Assembly: GCA_017883205.1 (NCBI GenBank)
Contig: JADGNZ010000001.1
Coordinates: 62,001 to 126,000, forward strand
Origin: Thermoanaerobaculia bacterium
GTDB lineage: Bacteria; Acidobacteriota; Thermoanaerobaculia; Gp7-AA8
Length of the DNA stretch: 64,000 nucleotides
Direction: 5' to 3'
The notes under the pieces were generated by a model. It saw only the letters and a list, made by a program, of their open reading frames with translations. It was not told the DNA's origin and did no database searches. Made by a program: the position numbers and the translations under genes. Shown here one piece after another: positions 24,740 to 34,781 of the stretch; position 1 is the stretch's first letter; each line of letters starts with the position of its first letter.

Positions 24740-26380
24740 TCATGCCACCGCGTTCTGAATGGACGCCGACACCGGCAGCGAAACCGTAATCGCCGTACCC
24801 ACGCCTTCGCGCGATGTCACATCGATGCGGCCACCATGCTCCTGCACGATTCGGTAGGAGATGGCCATGCCGAGCCCAGTGCCGGAAGGGAAATTCGTGC
24901 GGAAAGGCTGGAAAAGGCGCCGCTGGTCGGCGTCGTTCATACCGCGGCCATTATCACTGAACACAATTTTGTAGTGATCGTCCCCAACCTCGGTTGTGAC
25001 GAGCAGGGTGCCCCCATCGGGCATGGCCTGCACGGCGTTGCGGGCGATGTTCCAGAAGACCTGCCGGATCTGATCGCCGTCGCCGACTATGGTGTAGGAC
25101 GGCGGTGTGATCGAGTGCTCGATCGTGTGACCGGCGCCGAGCTCCGGAGAGTTCCCGAGGAGGTCGAGGGTCTCGGAAAGGCTGGCGGCAATGTCGAACT
25201 CCGCGGGACGTTTCTCCTGCGGTTTCACGAAGCGCAGAAAGTCGGCGATCGATTTGTTCAGCCGCTCGGACTCTTTCAGGATGATCGACATGAGCCGTTG
25301 TTCCTGAGGGTTGAGCGCCGTCGATTTCTTGAGCACCTGCACCGAGCCGGCGATGGCAGCGAGGGGGTTGCGGATCTCGTGAGCGATGCCGGCCGAGAGC
25401 TCGCCGACGGCGGCCATGCGGTCTTTCAGTCGAAGCTCAGCTTCGAGCTTCTTCATATCGGTGAGGTCCTGGAAAATGAGCGTGTACCCCGAAGCCATTC
25501 CCTCGATGGAGTTGAGAGGCGTGAGCGCGAAACCGAGACTTCGCGTCTCATCGCCAATTTGAAAGTCATTCTTCTCGCTTCGGACCACCGGCTCGGCAGT
25601 CAGCGTTCGGGGAACCCCCTGCCACTCGCCCGCGGCGTAGAAGCCAAATTGCTCGATCCTGTGTCCGATCACCGACTGCGCGTCCTGATGAAGAATGAGG
25701 CACCCCGCGGGGTTGATAAACGTGACGATGCCTTCCTGCGACAATGTGATCAGGCCTGATGGGATCGACTCGACGACGTTCTGGTTCAGAGCCCGCAGCT
25801 CCGCGAGGTTCTGGCGGTTGGCATCGAGCTCTTCGAACGTCTTCCGCAGTTTCTCCGCGAGATACGAGGTCAGGAACGCCGTGGCGTAAAAGCCGGCGAA
25901 GTTCGTAGCCATGTTGAAGTAGAGGCGCGACGAGCTCCACGGCGTGGGAACGAACCATGACTGCTCGGGCAAAGGGAGAACGCCGTAGTACATCAAGTCG
26001 GCGAGCGCCCCGTAGAGAATGACGGCACCGCTGGCGGCAAGAAGACCTCCGCGACGGTAAAGCAGCATCGACGCGGTGATGATCGAGACGAGGTAGAGGA
26101 ACGAGAACGGCGAGTCGAGGCCGCCTGTGAAATAGACGAGCACCGTCTCGACGACGAGATCGCCGGAGATCTGAATGACGAGGTTGAGCTTGCGTGAAGT
26201 GAGGAGCTTGCCGACGCCGATGTACGCGAGGGTGAGTCCGTACGTGAGGCCCGCGGTGGTGTAGAGATAGTTGATCGGCAGCAGTTCGCGGACGGTGTAC
26301 TGAATGATGAGCGTAGCGAGCAGCAGCGTCGTCACGGCGACGACGCGTACGGCAATCAGCATGCGGGCGTCGGTGTGCAT
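24740..26380 (-). CDS. PilS/NtrB-like sensor histidine kinase
   Basis: A 546-residue kinase: about six membrane segments (1-190), a PAS-like domain (about 210-310), an H-box (GELSAGIAHEIRNPLAAIAG, about 332-351) and an HATPase domain with N-box (NIARNAVQAMPDGG) and G-boxes (DNGRGM, GTGLGMA). PilS-type kinases phosphorylate the sigma-54 activator PilR to switch on pilin genes, and the position after pilB-pilT-pilC supports this. No response-regulator gene follows; downstream is a repeat and a convergent gene. A GTG at 26410 is an alternative start. Confidence 0.88.
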   Translation of the reverse strand: MHTDARMLIAVRVVAVTTLLLATLIIQYTVRELLPINYLYTTAGLTYGLTLAYIGVGKLLTSRKLNLVIQISGDLVVETVLVYFTGGLDSPFSFLYLVSIITASMLLYRRGGLLAASGAVILYGALADLMYYGVLPLPEQSWFVPTPWSSSRLYFNMATNFAGFYATAFLTSYLAEKLRKTFEELDANRQNLAELRALNQNVVESIPSGLITLSQEGIVTFINPAGCLILHQDAQSVIGHRIEQFGFYAAGEWQGVPRTLTAEPVVRSEKNDFQIGDETRSLGFALTPLNSIEGMASGYTLIFQDLTDMKKLEAELRLKDRMAAVGELSAGIAHEIRNPLAAIAGSVQVLKKSTALNPQEQRLMSIILKESERLNKSIADFLRFVKPQEKRPAEFDIAASLSETLDLLGNSPELGAGHTIEHSITPPSYTIVGDGDQIRQVFWNIARNAVQAMPDGGTLLVTTEVGDDHYKIVFSDNGRGMNDADQRRLFQPFRTNFPSGTGLGMAISYRIVQEHGGRIDVTSREGVGTAITVSLPVSASIQNAVA

Positions 26381-26404
26381 GGTTTCTGCGGGTGACGAGG
26401 TTTT

Positions 26405-26468
26405 CACCACAGAGACACAGAGATCACAGAGTCACATTCAACTCTGTGACCTCTGCGTCTCTATGGTT
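26405..26468. repeat. inverted repeat, ACCACAGAGACACAGAG family
   Basis: The left arm 26405-26433 (CACCACAGAGACACAGAG) pairs with 26442-26468 (CTCTGTGACCTCTGCGTCTC). It fills the gap between pilC and pilS and runs up to the pilS start region. Confidence 0.82.
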
Positions 26469-26491
26469 CATCGTTTTTCAGGCTTCGGCCG

Positions 26492-27691
26492 CTATCCCAC
26501 TTTTCCGATCAGAGTGAACATCGGCATATACATGGCGATGACGATGCCACCGATGGCGACACCGAGGAAGGCGATGAGCACCGGCTCGAGGAGTTTCATC
26601 AGGCCGGCCACGGCAGTGTCGACTTCGTCTTCGTAAAAGTCAGCGATCTTCGATAGCATCGTGTCGAGTGCGCCGGTCTGTTCGCCGACCGCGATCATCT
26701 GCACGACCATGGATGGGAAGACGTCGGTGTCGGCCAGCGGCTCGCTGATGGTCTTGCCTTCTTCGACCGACTTCCGCGTAGCCATGATGGCATCTTCGAC
26801 GATGGCGTTTCCTGAGGTGCGTGCGGTGATCTGCAGGCCGTCGAGGATGGGAACGCCCGACGCCGTGAGGGTCGAAAGCGTACGGCAGAAGCGGGCCACG
26901 GCGATCTTGCGCATCAGCATCCCGAGAATCGGCATCTTCAGGACGATTCCATCGAGAACGCGCTTGCCTTTGTACGTCTCGTGATAGCGGCGCAGCGAGT
27001 AGATGGTGCCGCCGATGACGATGACCATAAGCCACCAGAAATCGGCGATGAAATTCGATAGCCAGATGACGATCTGGGTCGGCATCGGAAGCTCGGCGCC
27101 GAGGCCTTTGAAGAGGGCTGCAAAGACCGGGATGACCTTCCAGAGAATGATGGCGATGACGATGCAGGCGATGGAGATGACGGCGACCGGATAAATCATC
27201 GCCGACTTTACCTGGCTGTTGAGCTTGACCGACTTCTCGATGTACTGCGCCAGGCGTTGAAGGATGGTGTCGAGAATACCGCCCGCCTCACCGGCTGCGA
27301 CCATGTTCGTGAAGAGATCGTTGAAGATCTTCGGATGTTTGCGCATCGAGTCGGCGAGGTTGGAGCCCGACTCGACATCCTGGCGAATTTGAATGAGAGC
27401 GCGCTTGAAGGTTTTGTTTTCCTGCTGGCCGGCCAGAATCTCGAGGCACTGCACGAGCGGCAGGCCGGCATCGATCATGACCGAGAACTGGCGCGTGAAG
27501 ATGGCAACGAGTTGGGGGGCGACCCCTCCGCCGAATTTCGGCAGCGCGATCTCCTTCCCCTTCTCTTTGATCGACGGCGCTTCAATCCGTTGGCGGCGAA
27601 GGATCTGTTCCGCCGCGTCTTTGGAATCGGCGGTCAGGACGCCACTCTGCATCTGGCCGGCTCGCGATCCCTTCCATTCGAACGTAGGCAT
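26492..27691 (-). CDS. pilC: type IV pilus inner-membrane platform protein PilC
   Basis: A 399-residue T2SSF-domain protein that couples the PilB and PilT motors to the pilus. Two T2SSF repeats (about 70-195 and 270-395) have the family signatures RQFSVMIDAGLPLVQCLEIL and RTLSTLTASGVPILDGLQ. Each ends in a GE-TG motif (AAGEAGGILD and AVGEQTGALD), with membrane segments at about 170-190, 215-240 and 370-395. The second Met of MMPTFEWKG is taken as the start because GGAGG is 5 nt before it. It lies 22 bp after pilT. Confidence 0.95.
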   Translation of the reverse strand: MPTFEWKGSRAGQMQSGVLTADSKDAAEQILRRQRIEAPSIKEKGKEIALPKFGGGVAPQLVAIFTRQFSVMIDAGLPLVQCLEILAGQQENKTFKRALIQIRQDVESGSNLADSMRKHPKIFNDLFTNMVAAGEAGGILDTILQRLAQYIEKSVKLNSQVKSAMIYPVAVISIACIVIAIILWKVIPVFAALFKGLGAELPMPTQIVIWLSNFIADFWWLMVIVIGGTIYSLRRYHETYKGKRVLDGIVLKMPILGMLMRKIAVARFCRTLSTLTASGVPILDGLQITARTSGNAIVEDAIMATRKSVEEGKTISEPLADTDVFPSMVVQMIAVGEQTGALDTMLSKIADFYEDEVDTAVAGLMKLLEPVLIAFLGVAIGGIVIAMYMPMFTLIGKVG

Positions 27692-27715
27692 CATTTCCTC
27701 CGGTTAACGACTGCT

Positions 27716-28843
27716 TCACGCCGTGCGCGGACGGCTGCCCGCGGCTGGTGGCGCGCCCTGCGGTGCGAGGACGCCGGCGCCGCGGGAAATCATTTCCTGG
27801 AGCTCGTCAGGATTCGAGGAACGAGCGAGCGCCACCTGCAGCGTAATGTGCTTCTTGAAGTACAAGGTCGCCAACGACTGGTTGAAAGTCTGCATTCCGT
27901 ACTTGGCTTGTCCGGTCTGCATCATCGAGTAGATCTGATGCACCTTGTCTTCTCGGATCAGATTTCGGATGGCGGCGTTTGGTACGAGAATCTCCATCGC
28001 CATGACGCGGCCTTTCCCGTTCGCTTTCGGCAGGAGGCTCTGGCACATGATCCCTTCCAGAACGAACGAAAGCTGGGCGCGGATCTGTGGCTGCTGGTGC
28101 GACGGGAAGACGTCGACGACGCGGTTGATGGTCTGCGCCGCCGAGTTCGTATGAAGCGTTCCGAAGGTGAGGTGGCCAGTCTCGGCGATGCGCAGCGCGG
28201 ACTCGATCGTCTCAAGATCGCGCATCTCGCCGATGAGCACGACGTCGGGGTCCTGGCGCAGCGCGGACTTGAGCGAGTTCGCGAACGAATGCGTGTCGGC
28301 GTGAAGTTCGCGCTGGTTGACGATGCAGCTCTTGTGGGAGTGAAGAAACTCGACCGGATCTTCGATGGTGATGATGTGCTCGTGCCGCTCGCGGTTGATC
28401 TTGTCGATCATCGCCGCGAGGGTGGTCGACTTGCCCGAGCCGGTCGGGCCGGTGACCAGCACGAGACCGCGGGGACGGTTGCAGATGTCTTCAACGACTG
28501 TCGGCAGTCCGAGCTCGCGAAACCCGAGGATCTCGTATGGAATTTGGCGGTACACGGCGGCCGTGGCGCCGCGCTGATTGAAGATGTTGGCGCGGAAGCG
28601 GGCCAGCCCCTTGATGCCGAAGGAGAGGTCGAGCTCCAGGTTCTCCTCGAAGCGGTGCTTCTGCGCATCGGTAAGCACGGAGTAGGCAAGCTGCTTGGTC
28701 TCCGGTGCGGTGAGCACAGGCATGTCGAGCGGCGTGAGCTTTCCATCGATCCGGATCTGCGGGGCGGAGTTGGTCGTGACGTGCAGATCAGAGCCGCCGC
28801 GCTCGACCATCGTCTTCAGAAGTTGATGAAGGGTGACTGGCAT
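27716..28843 (-). CDS. pilT: type IV pilus retraction ATPase PilT
   Basis: A hexameric secretion ATPase of 375 residues that depolymerises pili. N-terminal PAS-like part (1-100), Walker A (GPTGSGKST, about 135-143), Asp box, Walker B (DVVLIGEMRD), His box and the C-terminal AIRNLIREDK stretch are all in place. The GGAG ribosome site 5 nt before ATG is at the edge of the intergenic repeat. It is downstream of pilB and upstream of pilC. Confidence 0.96.
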   Translation of the reverse strand: MPVTLHQLLKTMVERGGSDLHVTTNSAPQIRIDGKLTPLDMPVLTAPETKQLAYSVLTDAQKHRFEENLELDLSFGIKGLARFRANIFNQRGATAAVYRQIPYEILGFRELGLPTVVEDICNRPRGLVLVTGPTGSGKSTTLAAMIDKINRERHEHIITIEDPVEFLHSHKSCIVNQRELHADTHSFANSLKSALRQDPDVVLIGEMRDLETIESALRIAETGHLTFGTLHTNSAAQTINRVVDVFPSHQQPQIRAQLSFVLEGIMCQSLLPKANGKGRVMAMEILVPNAAIRNLIREDKVHQIYSMMQTGQAKYGMQTFNQSLATLYFKKHITLQVALARSSNPDELQEMISRGAGVLAPQGAPPAAGSRPRTA

Positions 28844-28852
28844 ATTTTCTCC

Positions 28853-28925
28853 GGGGAGTGGGGGGTAGGGAGTGGGGTGTAGAAGAGGAGAAAGTTAAGC
28901 TCCCCACACCCGAGACCCCACTCCC
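28853..28925. repeat. inverted repeat, GGGGAGTGGG family, between pilB and pilT
   Basis: The left arm 28853-28880 (CCGGGGAGTGGGGGGTAGGG) pairs with 28899-28925 (CTCCCCACACC...CCCCACTCCC). The left end supplies the GGAG ribosome site of pilT and the right end abuts the pilB stop codon. Confidence 0.82.
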
Positions 28926-30641
<1,716 letters not shown>

Positions 30642-30701
30642 AGGTCCAAGTAAGGTGCTGCTAAGTTGCGGGGCATGAGTGATTTCGATAGATGACCGGC
30701 G

Positions 30702-30731
30702 AGTTTACCTCCCTCCCCGAATCACCGTCAA
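30702..30731 (-). promoter_or_regulatory. candidate sigma-70 promoter of the pil operon
   Basis: On the minus strand TTGACG (30731-30726), 18 bp, then TAAACT (30707-30702), about 60 nt before the pilB ATG. It starts inside the last codons of the heptosyltransferase gene. Confidence 0.35.
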
Positions 30732-31696
30732 CGCGAGTTTATTTTGAGTACGAGCCGCAAAGCGTCGTCGACGGTGATCGATTGCATCGACTTCGTCGTG
30801 CCGAATGACTCGGCCACGTTGCCGAGCTGTCCGTAGGGCCCGTTGCGCGCCGGATCGGTCGGACCGTAGAGACCGGCGACGGGAACGCCGAGCGCGGCCG
30901 CGAGGTGCAGCGGGCCGGTGTCGCCGCCGACGACCAGCCGCGCGCCGCGGAGAAGGAACGCCAATTCGCGGAAGGTCGTGGGCGGCGCAAGGTCGGCGCC
31001 GATCGCGCGACCGATCGACTCCTCGCCCGGGCCGCATGCGACGAGGACGTCATTGCCGAGGCGGCGGGCAAGCTCGGCAAACCGCTCGGTTGGCCATTGC
31101 TTTTCAGGCCGCCCAGCGCCCGGAAGAAACACGATGCGATTGGCGAATGCGCGGAGCTTGCCGGAAGAGTCATCGGCGAACGGAGAGAAATCGACCTTAG
31201 GTACGCCTGCAATCGCAGGGGCGAGCGCTCGGGCGAGAGCGAGGTTCCACTCGACGACGTGGCGCGAACGATCGATCGCAATGGGCCGGTTGACGAACCA
31301 TGCGGCCGGCTTCTCGCGGATGACCTCCCGCGCGAATCCGTATCGCCGCGCCGCGCCGCTGACGCGTGCAATCAGCGCGGATTTGATGAGACCCTGAAAG
31401 TCGATCGCGTCGCCGTAGCCGCGAACGTTCCGCACCGCCTCGCGGATCCGCGCGAGCGACCACTTCTTCAGCGACACGCGAATCGCCGTCACGCCGGCGA
31501 CGAGCTCGACGAGTTGGGCGTACGCTGGCTCGACTGCCCATGCGATTTCCAGCTGCGGCAGCGCGTCTCGCAGCGCAACGACGGCGGGAATCGTGTGGAT
31601 GACATCGCCGAAAGCGGAGAGGCGGATGACGAGCAGGGATGAAGGATGAGGGATGAAGGATGAGGGATGAGTGAAGCTCATCGATTCATCATTCAT
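30728..31696 (-). CDS. ADP-heptose:LPS heptosyltransferase (GT9, WaaC-like)
   Basis: A 322-residue GT9 enzyme that adds heptose to the LPS inner core. Family motifs are LLVIRLSAFGDVIHTIPAVV (about 20-39), FLPGAGRPEKQWP (nucleotide-sugar site) and VGGDTGPLHLAAALGVPVAGLYGPTDP (about 254-280). The first 20 residues (MNDESMSFTHPSSFIPHPSS) are not conserved and are encoded by an inverted-repeat arm. The ATG overlaps the rfaE2 stop (ATGA), so the extension is probably translated. It ends a heptose operon with rfaE1 and rfaE2. Confidence 0.9.
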   Translation of the reverse strand: MNDESMSFTHPSSFIPHPSSLLVIRLSAFGDVIHTIPAVVALRDALPQLEIAWAVEPAYAQLVELVAGVTAIRVSLKKWSLARIREAVRNVRGYGDAIDFQGLIKSALIARVSGAARRYGFAREVIREKPAAWFVNRPIAIDRSRHVVEWNLALARALAPAIAGVPKVDFSPFADDSSGKLRAFANRIVFLPGAGRPEKQWPTERFAELARRLGNDVLVACGPGEESIGRAIGADLAPPTTFRELAFLLRGARLVVGGDTGPLHLAAALGVPVAGLYGPTDPARNGPYGQLGNVAESFGTTKSMQSITVDDALRLVLKINSR

Positions 31697-31715
31697 CCTT
31701 CCGCCTTCATCCTTC
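31634..31715. repeat. inverted repeat GGATGAAGGATGAGGG inside two genes
   Basis: The left arm 31634-31672 (GGATGAAGGATGAGGGATGA words) pairs with 31683-31715 (TCATCATTCATCCTTC). It covers the last codons of rfaE2 and the first 20 codons of the heptosyltransferase, including the junction of stop and start. Confidence 0.82.
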
Positions 31716-32169
31716 GCAGCATTTCGCTCGTCGAGTGCTCCTTCGCATCTCCCACGATCGCCACTCTCCCGCCATACGCTCGCACGATCTCCGCCTCGGG
31801 CACGCTGTCGGGCGTGTAGTCGGTTCCTTTGCAGTGAACGTCAGGCTTGAGGTCGCCGATCAGGCGTCCCGGACTGCGATCGTGAAAAATCGTGACGTAG
31901 GAGACGCCTCGAATCGAAGAGACAAGCTCGGCTCGCTCGGCTTCGCTCATCACCGGCCTGCCCGGCCCTTTCAACTCGCCAACGGACTCGTCTCCGTTGA
32001 TGCCGACGACGAGCACATCCGCCTGACGCGCGGCATCCTGCAGGTAGCGAAGATGGCCGACGTGCAGGACGTCGAAACAGCCGTTGGCGAAGGCGATGGT
32101 CTTACCGGCGGAACGTTCTCTCGCAAGTGCGTCCGCGAGCTCACGTTCATCGAGGATCGGCGCGTTCAC
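31693..32169 (-). CDS. rfaE2: D-glycero-beta-D-manno-heptose 1-phosphate adenylyltransferase
   Basis: A stand-alone nucleotidyltransferase of 158 residues, equivalent to the C-terminal half of HldE. It converts heptose 1-phosphate to ADP-heptose. The FANGCFDVLHVGHLRYL stretch (HxGH motif, about 36-39) and the KGTDYTPDS and STSEML motifs are typical. It overlaps both neighbours by 4 bp (ATGA), so the kinase, this enzyme and the heptosyltransferase are coupled. Its final residues (MKAEG) are encoded by a repeat arm. Confidence 0.94.
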   Translation of the reverse strand: MNAPILDERELADALARERSAGKTIAFANGCFDVLHVGHLRYLQDAARQADVLVVGINGDESVGELKGPGRPVMSEAERAELVSSIRGVSYVTIFHDRSPGRLIGDLKPDVHCKGTDYTPDSVPEAEIVRAYGGRVAIVGDAKEHSTSEMLRRMKAEG

Positions 32170-33221
32170 TCGCTGAGCGCCTCATCCCGCTCGATCGCTT
32201 TGTGCAACTCGTCGTGCGACACGGTGGCCGTTCCCATCTTCATGACGACGATGCCTCCCGCATAGTTCGCGATCGTCGCCGCTTCGGCGAACGAGGCTCC
32301 GGCTGCAAGCGCCAGAGTGAAGGCAGCGATGACGGTGTCACCGGCTCCTGTGACGTCGGCAACCTGATCGGTTCCATACACAGGGATGAACACCGGCGCG
32401 CGCGTTTCACCCTCGAACAGCGCCATGCCGCGGCTGCCGCGCGTGACGAGCAGAGCGCCGCAACCGAGAGCCTTCTGCAGCGTTTCGCCGACCTGCTTCA
32501 AGCGTTGTTCGCTGTCGTCGCCGTTGAACAGCGACGTTCCGGCTGCCGCCGCGGCTTCCTCCTCGTTCGGTGTTGCCGCGGTCACGCCGGGGTAGGCGAG
32601 CAGGTTGTAGCGGGAGTCCAGCGTGATCGCTTTTCCATTTGCCGCACGTGTCAGAGCGGCGGCGAGCGCCTGCGTCACGACGCCGTAGCCGTAGTCGCTG
32701 ATGAGTCCCGCATCGCACGACGTCACCTGCTCGCGCAGTGCCGCTTCGATGCGCGACGCTTCAGCGCCGGTGAGATCGCAGTGATCCTCGATGTCGTAGC
32801 GGACGATCTGTTGCCGGCTGGCGTGCGGCATGCCGCCGAGGATGCGGACTTTGGTCGGCGTCTTGTAGCGAGTCGCGCGCAACACCGCGCTGCAGTCGAT
32901 GCCTTGCCCGGCCATCGCATCGACGAGTTGCTGCCCCTGCGGATCATCACCGAGGATGGAAACGGGAATCGGTACGCCGCCGAGGGAGAAGATGTTGTTG
33001 ATGGCGTTGCCGGCGGCGCCGAGAAGGACATCGTCGCGGTACTGGCGAAGGATCAACACCGGCGCTTCGCGCGAGATCCTCTTCGGCGTCCCATAGATGA
33101 AGCGGTCGGCGACGATGTCGCCATAGACGACGATCCGCCGCCCCTTCATCCCTTCCGCAAGCTGCAGCAGACGCGACCGCGCAAACACGGACGAAGGATA
33201 TCGGATTATCGTTTCACTCAT
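32166..33221 (-). CDS. rfaE1: D-glycero-beta-D-manno-heptose-7-phosphate kinase
   Basis: A PfkB-family sugar kinase of 351 residues, equivalent to the N-terminal half of HldE. Features: YGDIVADRFIYGTPKRIS at about 41-58, GAAGNAINNIFSLG (substrate lid), TPNEEEA, and the ATP/anion-hole motif DVTGAGDTVIAAF near 292-304. The ATG at 33221 overlaps the start of the divergent DUF5522 gene; a GTG at 33242 is an alternative. HldD, GmhA and GmhB are not in the window. Confidence 0.93.
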   Translation of the reverse strand: MSETIIRYPSSVFARSRLLQLAEGMKGRRIVVYGDIVADRFIYGTPKRISREAPVLILRQYRDDVLLGAAGNAINNIFSLGGVPIPVSILGDDPQGQQLVDAMAGQGIDCSAVLRATRYKTPTKVRILGGMPHASRQQIVRYDIEDHCDLTGAEASRIEAALREQVTSCDAGLISDYGYGVVTQALAAALTRAANGKAITLDSRYNLLAYPGVTAATPNEEEAAAAAGTSLFNGDDSEQRLKQVGETLQKALGCGALLVTRGSRGMALFEGETRAPVFIPVYGTDQVADVTGAGDTVIAAFTLALAAGASFAEAATIANYAGGIVVMKMGTATVSHDELHKAIERDEALSE

Positions 33222-33399
33222 GTCTCCGCTGATCGAAGGCACCGATTTCTACTACGAAGGCGGCTTCATGGTATTCACCGAGAAGTTCCTGCGCGACCGC
33301 GGCTATTGCTGCGAGTCGGGCTGCCGTCATTGCCCTTACGGATTCCGAAAAAATCAGCGAAGTGACGCTCCGCAAGATCTTCCGCCGGAACCCGAATGA
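33220..33399 (+). CDS. small DUF5522 protein, Cys-rich
   Basis: A 59-residue protein beginning MSPLIEGTDFYYEGGFMVF, with the four-Cys core YCCESGCRHCPYGF (Cys35, Cys36, Cys40, Cys43) and a charged tail. The CCxSGCxHCPYG signature is that of DUF5522, a small protein that probably binds a metal or metal cluster; its role is unknown. Its ATG overlaps, base for base, the ATG of rfaE1 on the other strand (CATG at 33219-33222). It ends 7 bp before the convergent cheW gene. Confidence 0.85.
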   Translation: MSPLIEGTDFYYEGGFMVFTEKFLRDRGYCCESGCRHCPYGFRKNQRSDAPQDLPPEPE

Positions 33400-33406
33400 T
33401 GATTCG

Positions 33407-33883
33407 TCACGCTTGAAGCGCAAGGTCGGCGACGGCCAACTCGCGCCGTTCGTCGCCGCTGAGAACGTTCTCGATGTCGATGAGCAGATAGACCTCGTCG
33501 GCGTGCGGGACGATGGCGATGAGCAGCTCGCCTCGTATGCCGTGGACGAGCGGCGGCGGCGGAAGGAGCGCGTCCCTGCTGATGGTGACGATCCGATGCA
33601 CGGCGTCGACTTTGAGTCCGATCACGCCGGCGCTGCTGTGCGTTATGAGGACGAGCGGCTCGCTGAGCTCCTGCAGATCCGGATACAACCGCTTCCGCAG
33701 ATCGACGATCGGAATCACTTCGTTGCGCAGAACGATGATGCCTTCCACGAAGGCAGGTGCGGTCGGCAGCGAGGTCGAGCCGGCGTACGGGATGATCTGG
33801 CGCACGGCCATGATGTCCAGCACGAACGTCTCCGGTCCGATACCAAACGAGATCAGCCGCAGCTCGGCGGCAGCATCAGGCAT
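33407..33883 (-). CDS. CheW-like scaffold protein
   Basis: A 158-residue single CheW domain (about 5-145): LRLISFGIGPETFVLDIMAV, GIIVLRNEVIPIVDLRKRL and SAGVIGLKVDAVHRIV are typical strands. CheW links chemoreceptors to the CheA kinase. No cheA, MCP or other chemotaxis gene is nearby, so it may serve a distant chemosensory or pilus-motility cluster. A -10 box (TACAAT) ends 6 nt before ATG. Confidence 0.9.
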   Translation of the reverse strand: MPDAAAELRLISFGIGPETFVLDIMAVRQIIPYAGSTSLPTAPAFVEGIIVLRNEVIPIVDLRKRLYPDLQELSEPLVLITHSSAGVIGLKVDAVHRIVTISRDALLPPPPLVHGIRGELLIAIVPHADEVYLLIDIENVLSGDERRELAVADLALQA

Positions 33884-33889
33884 TTGCGC

Positions 33890-33895
33890 ATTGTA
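33890..33895 (-). promoter_or_regulatory. TACAAT -10 box of the cheW gene
   Basis: It ends 6 nt before the ATG at 33883 on the minus strand; a leaderless mRNA is predicted. Confidence 0.5.
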
Positions 33896-33899
33896 AGCG

Positions 33900-34064
33900 C
33901 GGGGGTCGGGAGTCGGGGGTCGGGTGTCGGAGATCAGAGATCAGGAGACCGGAGATCGGGAGATCAGTCGCAGCCTGCTCTCTTGTCTCTTGTCTCTTGT
34001 CTCTTGTCTCTGATATTCAGAGATCAGCAAGCCAGCTCCGACCCCCGACCCCCGCCGACCCCCG
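33900..34064. repeat. nested inverted repeat: GGGGTCGGG outside, GATCAG/CTTGTCT inside
   Basis: Outer arms (33900-33930, GGGGGTCGGGAGTCGGGGGT; 34037-34064, CCGACCCCCGACCCCCG) enclose inner arms of GATCAGAGATCAGG (33931-33967) and TCTCTTGTC repeats ending GATATTCAGAGATCAG (33979-34027). It fills the divergent gap between cheW and the O-methyltransferase. Confidence 0.85.
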
Positions 34065-34073
34065 CACCTACGT

Positions 34074-34079
34074 TAAGCT
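34074..34079 (+). promoter_or_regulatory. TAAGCT -10-like box of the O-methyltransferase
   Basis: TAAGCT ends 6 nt before the ATG at 34086. It is a weaker match to TANNNT than the others but at the same position. Confidence 0.35.
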
Positions 34080-34085
34080 CCGAGT

Positions 34086-34730
34086 ATGAAATCCCGAACC
34101 GATCAGGTCATCAAACGCGTTCAGGCTGAGTATCTCGACACGCTCCTTCCGGCCCGCGATGCGTTGCTGGCGCGGATGGAAGCGTTTGCGGCGGAGCACA
34201 ACCATCCGATCGCGGATCCCGAGGTCGGGCAGCTCATGAAGCTCCTCGTGCGCGCAAAGAATCCGAAACACCTCATCGAAGTCGGGACGAACATCGGATA
34301 CTCCGTCGTCGTCCTCGGCCGTGAATGCGGCGCTGAGGCGGTGATCGAGACCATCGAGCTCGATCGCGGCATCCTCGCCACGGCCTGCCAGTTCGTCGCG
34401 GAGGCAGGTCTGGTCTGCGAGGTGAAGTTTCACGAAGGTGCCGCGCTCGAGGTTCTGCCCAGGCTGGCCGGACCGTTCGATTTCGTCTTCATCGATTGCG
34501 TGAAGACTGAGTACGAGCAGTATCTCGATCAACTCCTGCCGAAGCTCGAGCCCGGCGCGATGATCGTCTGCGACAACCTTCTGTGGGGCGGAAAAGTGGC
34601 GGAATTGGTCCACGACCCATCGACCGACGCGCTTCGTGCGTTCAATCGGCGCATCACGACGGATCCGAGGCTGGCATCGATCGTTCTGCCGGTCGGCGAC
34701 GGCGTCGGAATCTCGATCGTCAACGCATAA
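34086..34730 (+). CDS. SAM-dependent O-methyltransferase (COMT family)
   Basis: A 214-residue Methyltransf_3 protein. Motif I is HLIEVGTNIGYSVVVLG (about 59-75), the adenine-binding acidic residue is in IETIELDRG, and the divalent-metal ligands lie in FVFIDCVKTEY (Asp near 139) and IVCDNLLWGGKV (Asp-Asn near 164). Such enzymes methylate catechol-like hydroxyls. No pathway genes surround it. Confidence 0.9.
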   Translation: MKSRTDQVIKRVQAEYLDTLLPARDALLARMEAFAAEHNHPIADPEVGQLMKLLVRAKNPKHLIEVGTNIGYSVVVLGRECGAEAVIETIELDRGILATACQFVAEAGLVCEVKFHEGAALEVLPRLAGPFDFVFIDCVKTEYEQYLDQLLPKLEPGAMIVCDNLLWGGKVAELVHDPSTDALRAFNRRITTDPRLASIVLPVGDGVGISIVNA

Positions 34731-34731
34731 G

Positions 34732-34757
34732 AAAAAGGGCCGCCTCGGCGGCGGCCC
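34732..34757 (-). terminator. rho-independent terminator of the DUF1573 gene
   Basis: An 8-bp GC stem (GGGCCGCC, 34737-34744, with 34750-34757) is followed on the minus strand by five T (34736-34732). It lies just after the O-methyltransferase stop, so it probably stops transcription from both sides. Confidence 0.8.
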
Positions 34758-34781
34758 TGGGATCGGCTTCGTCTGATTCGA

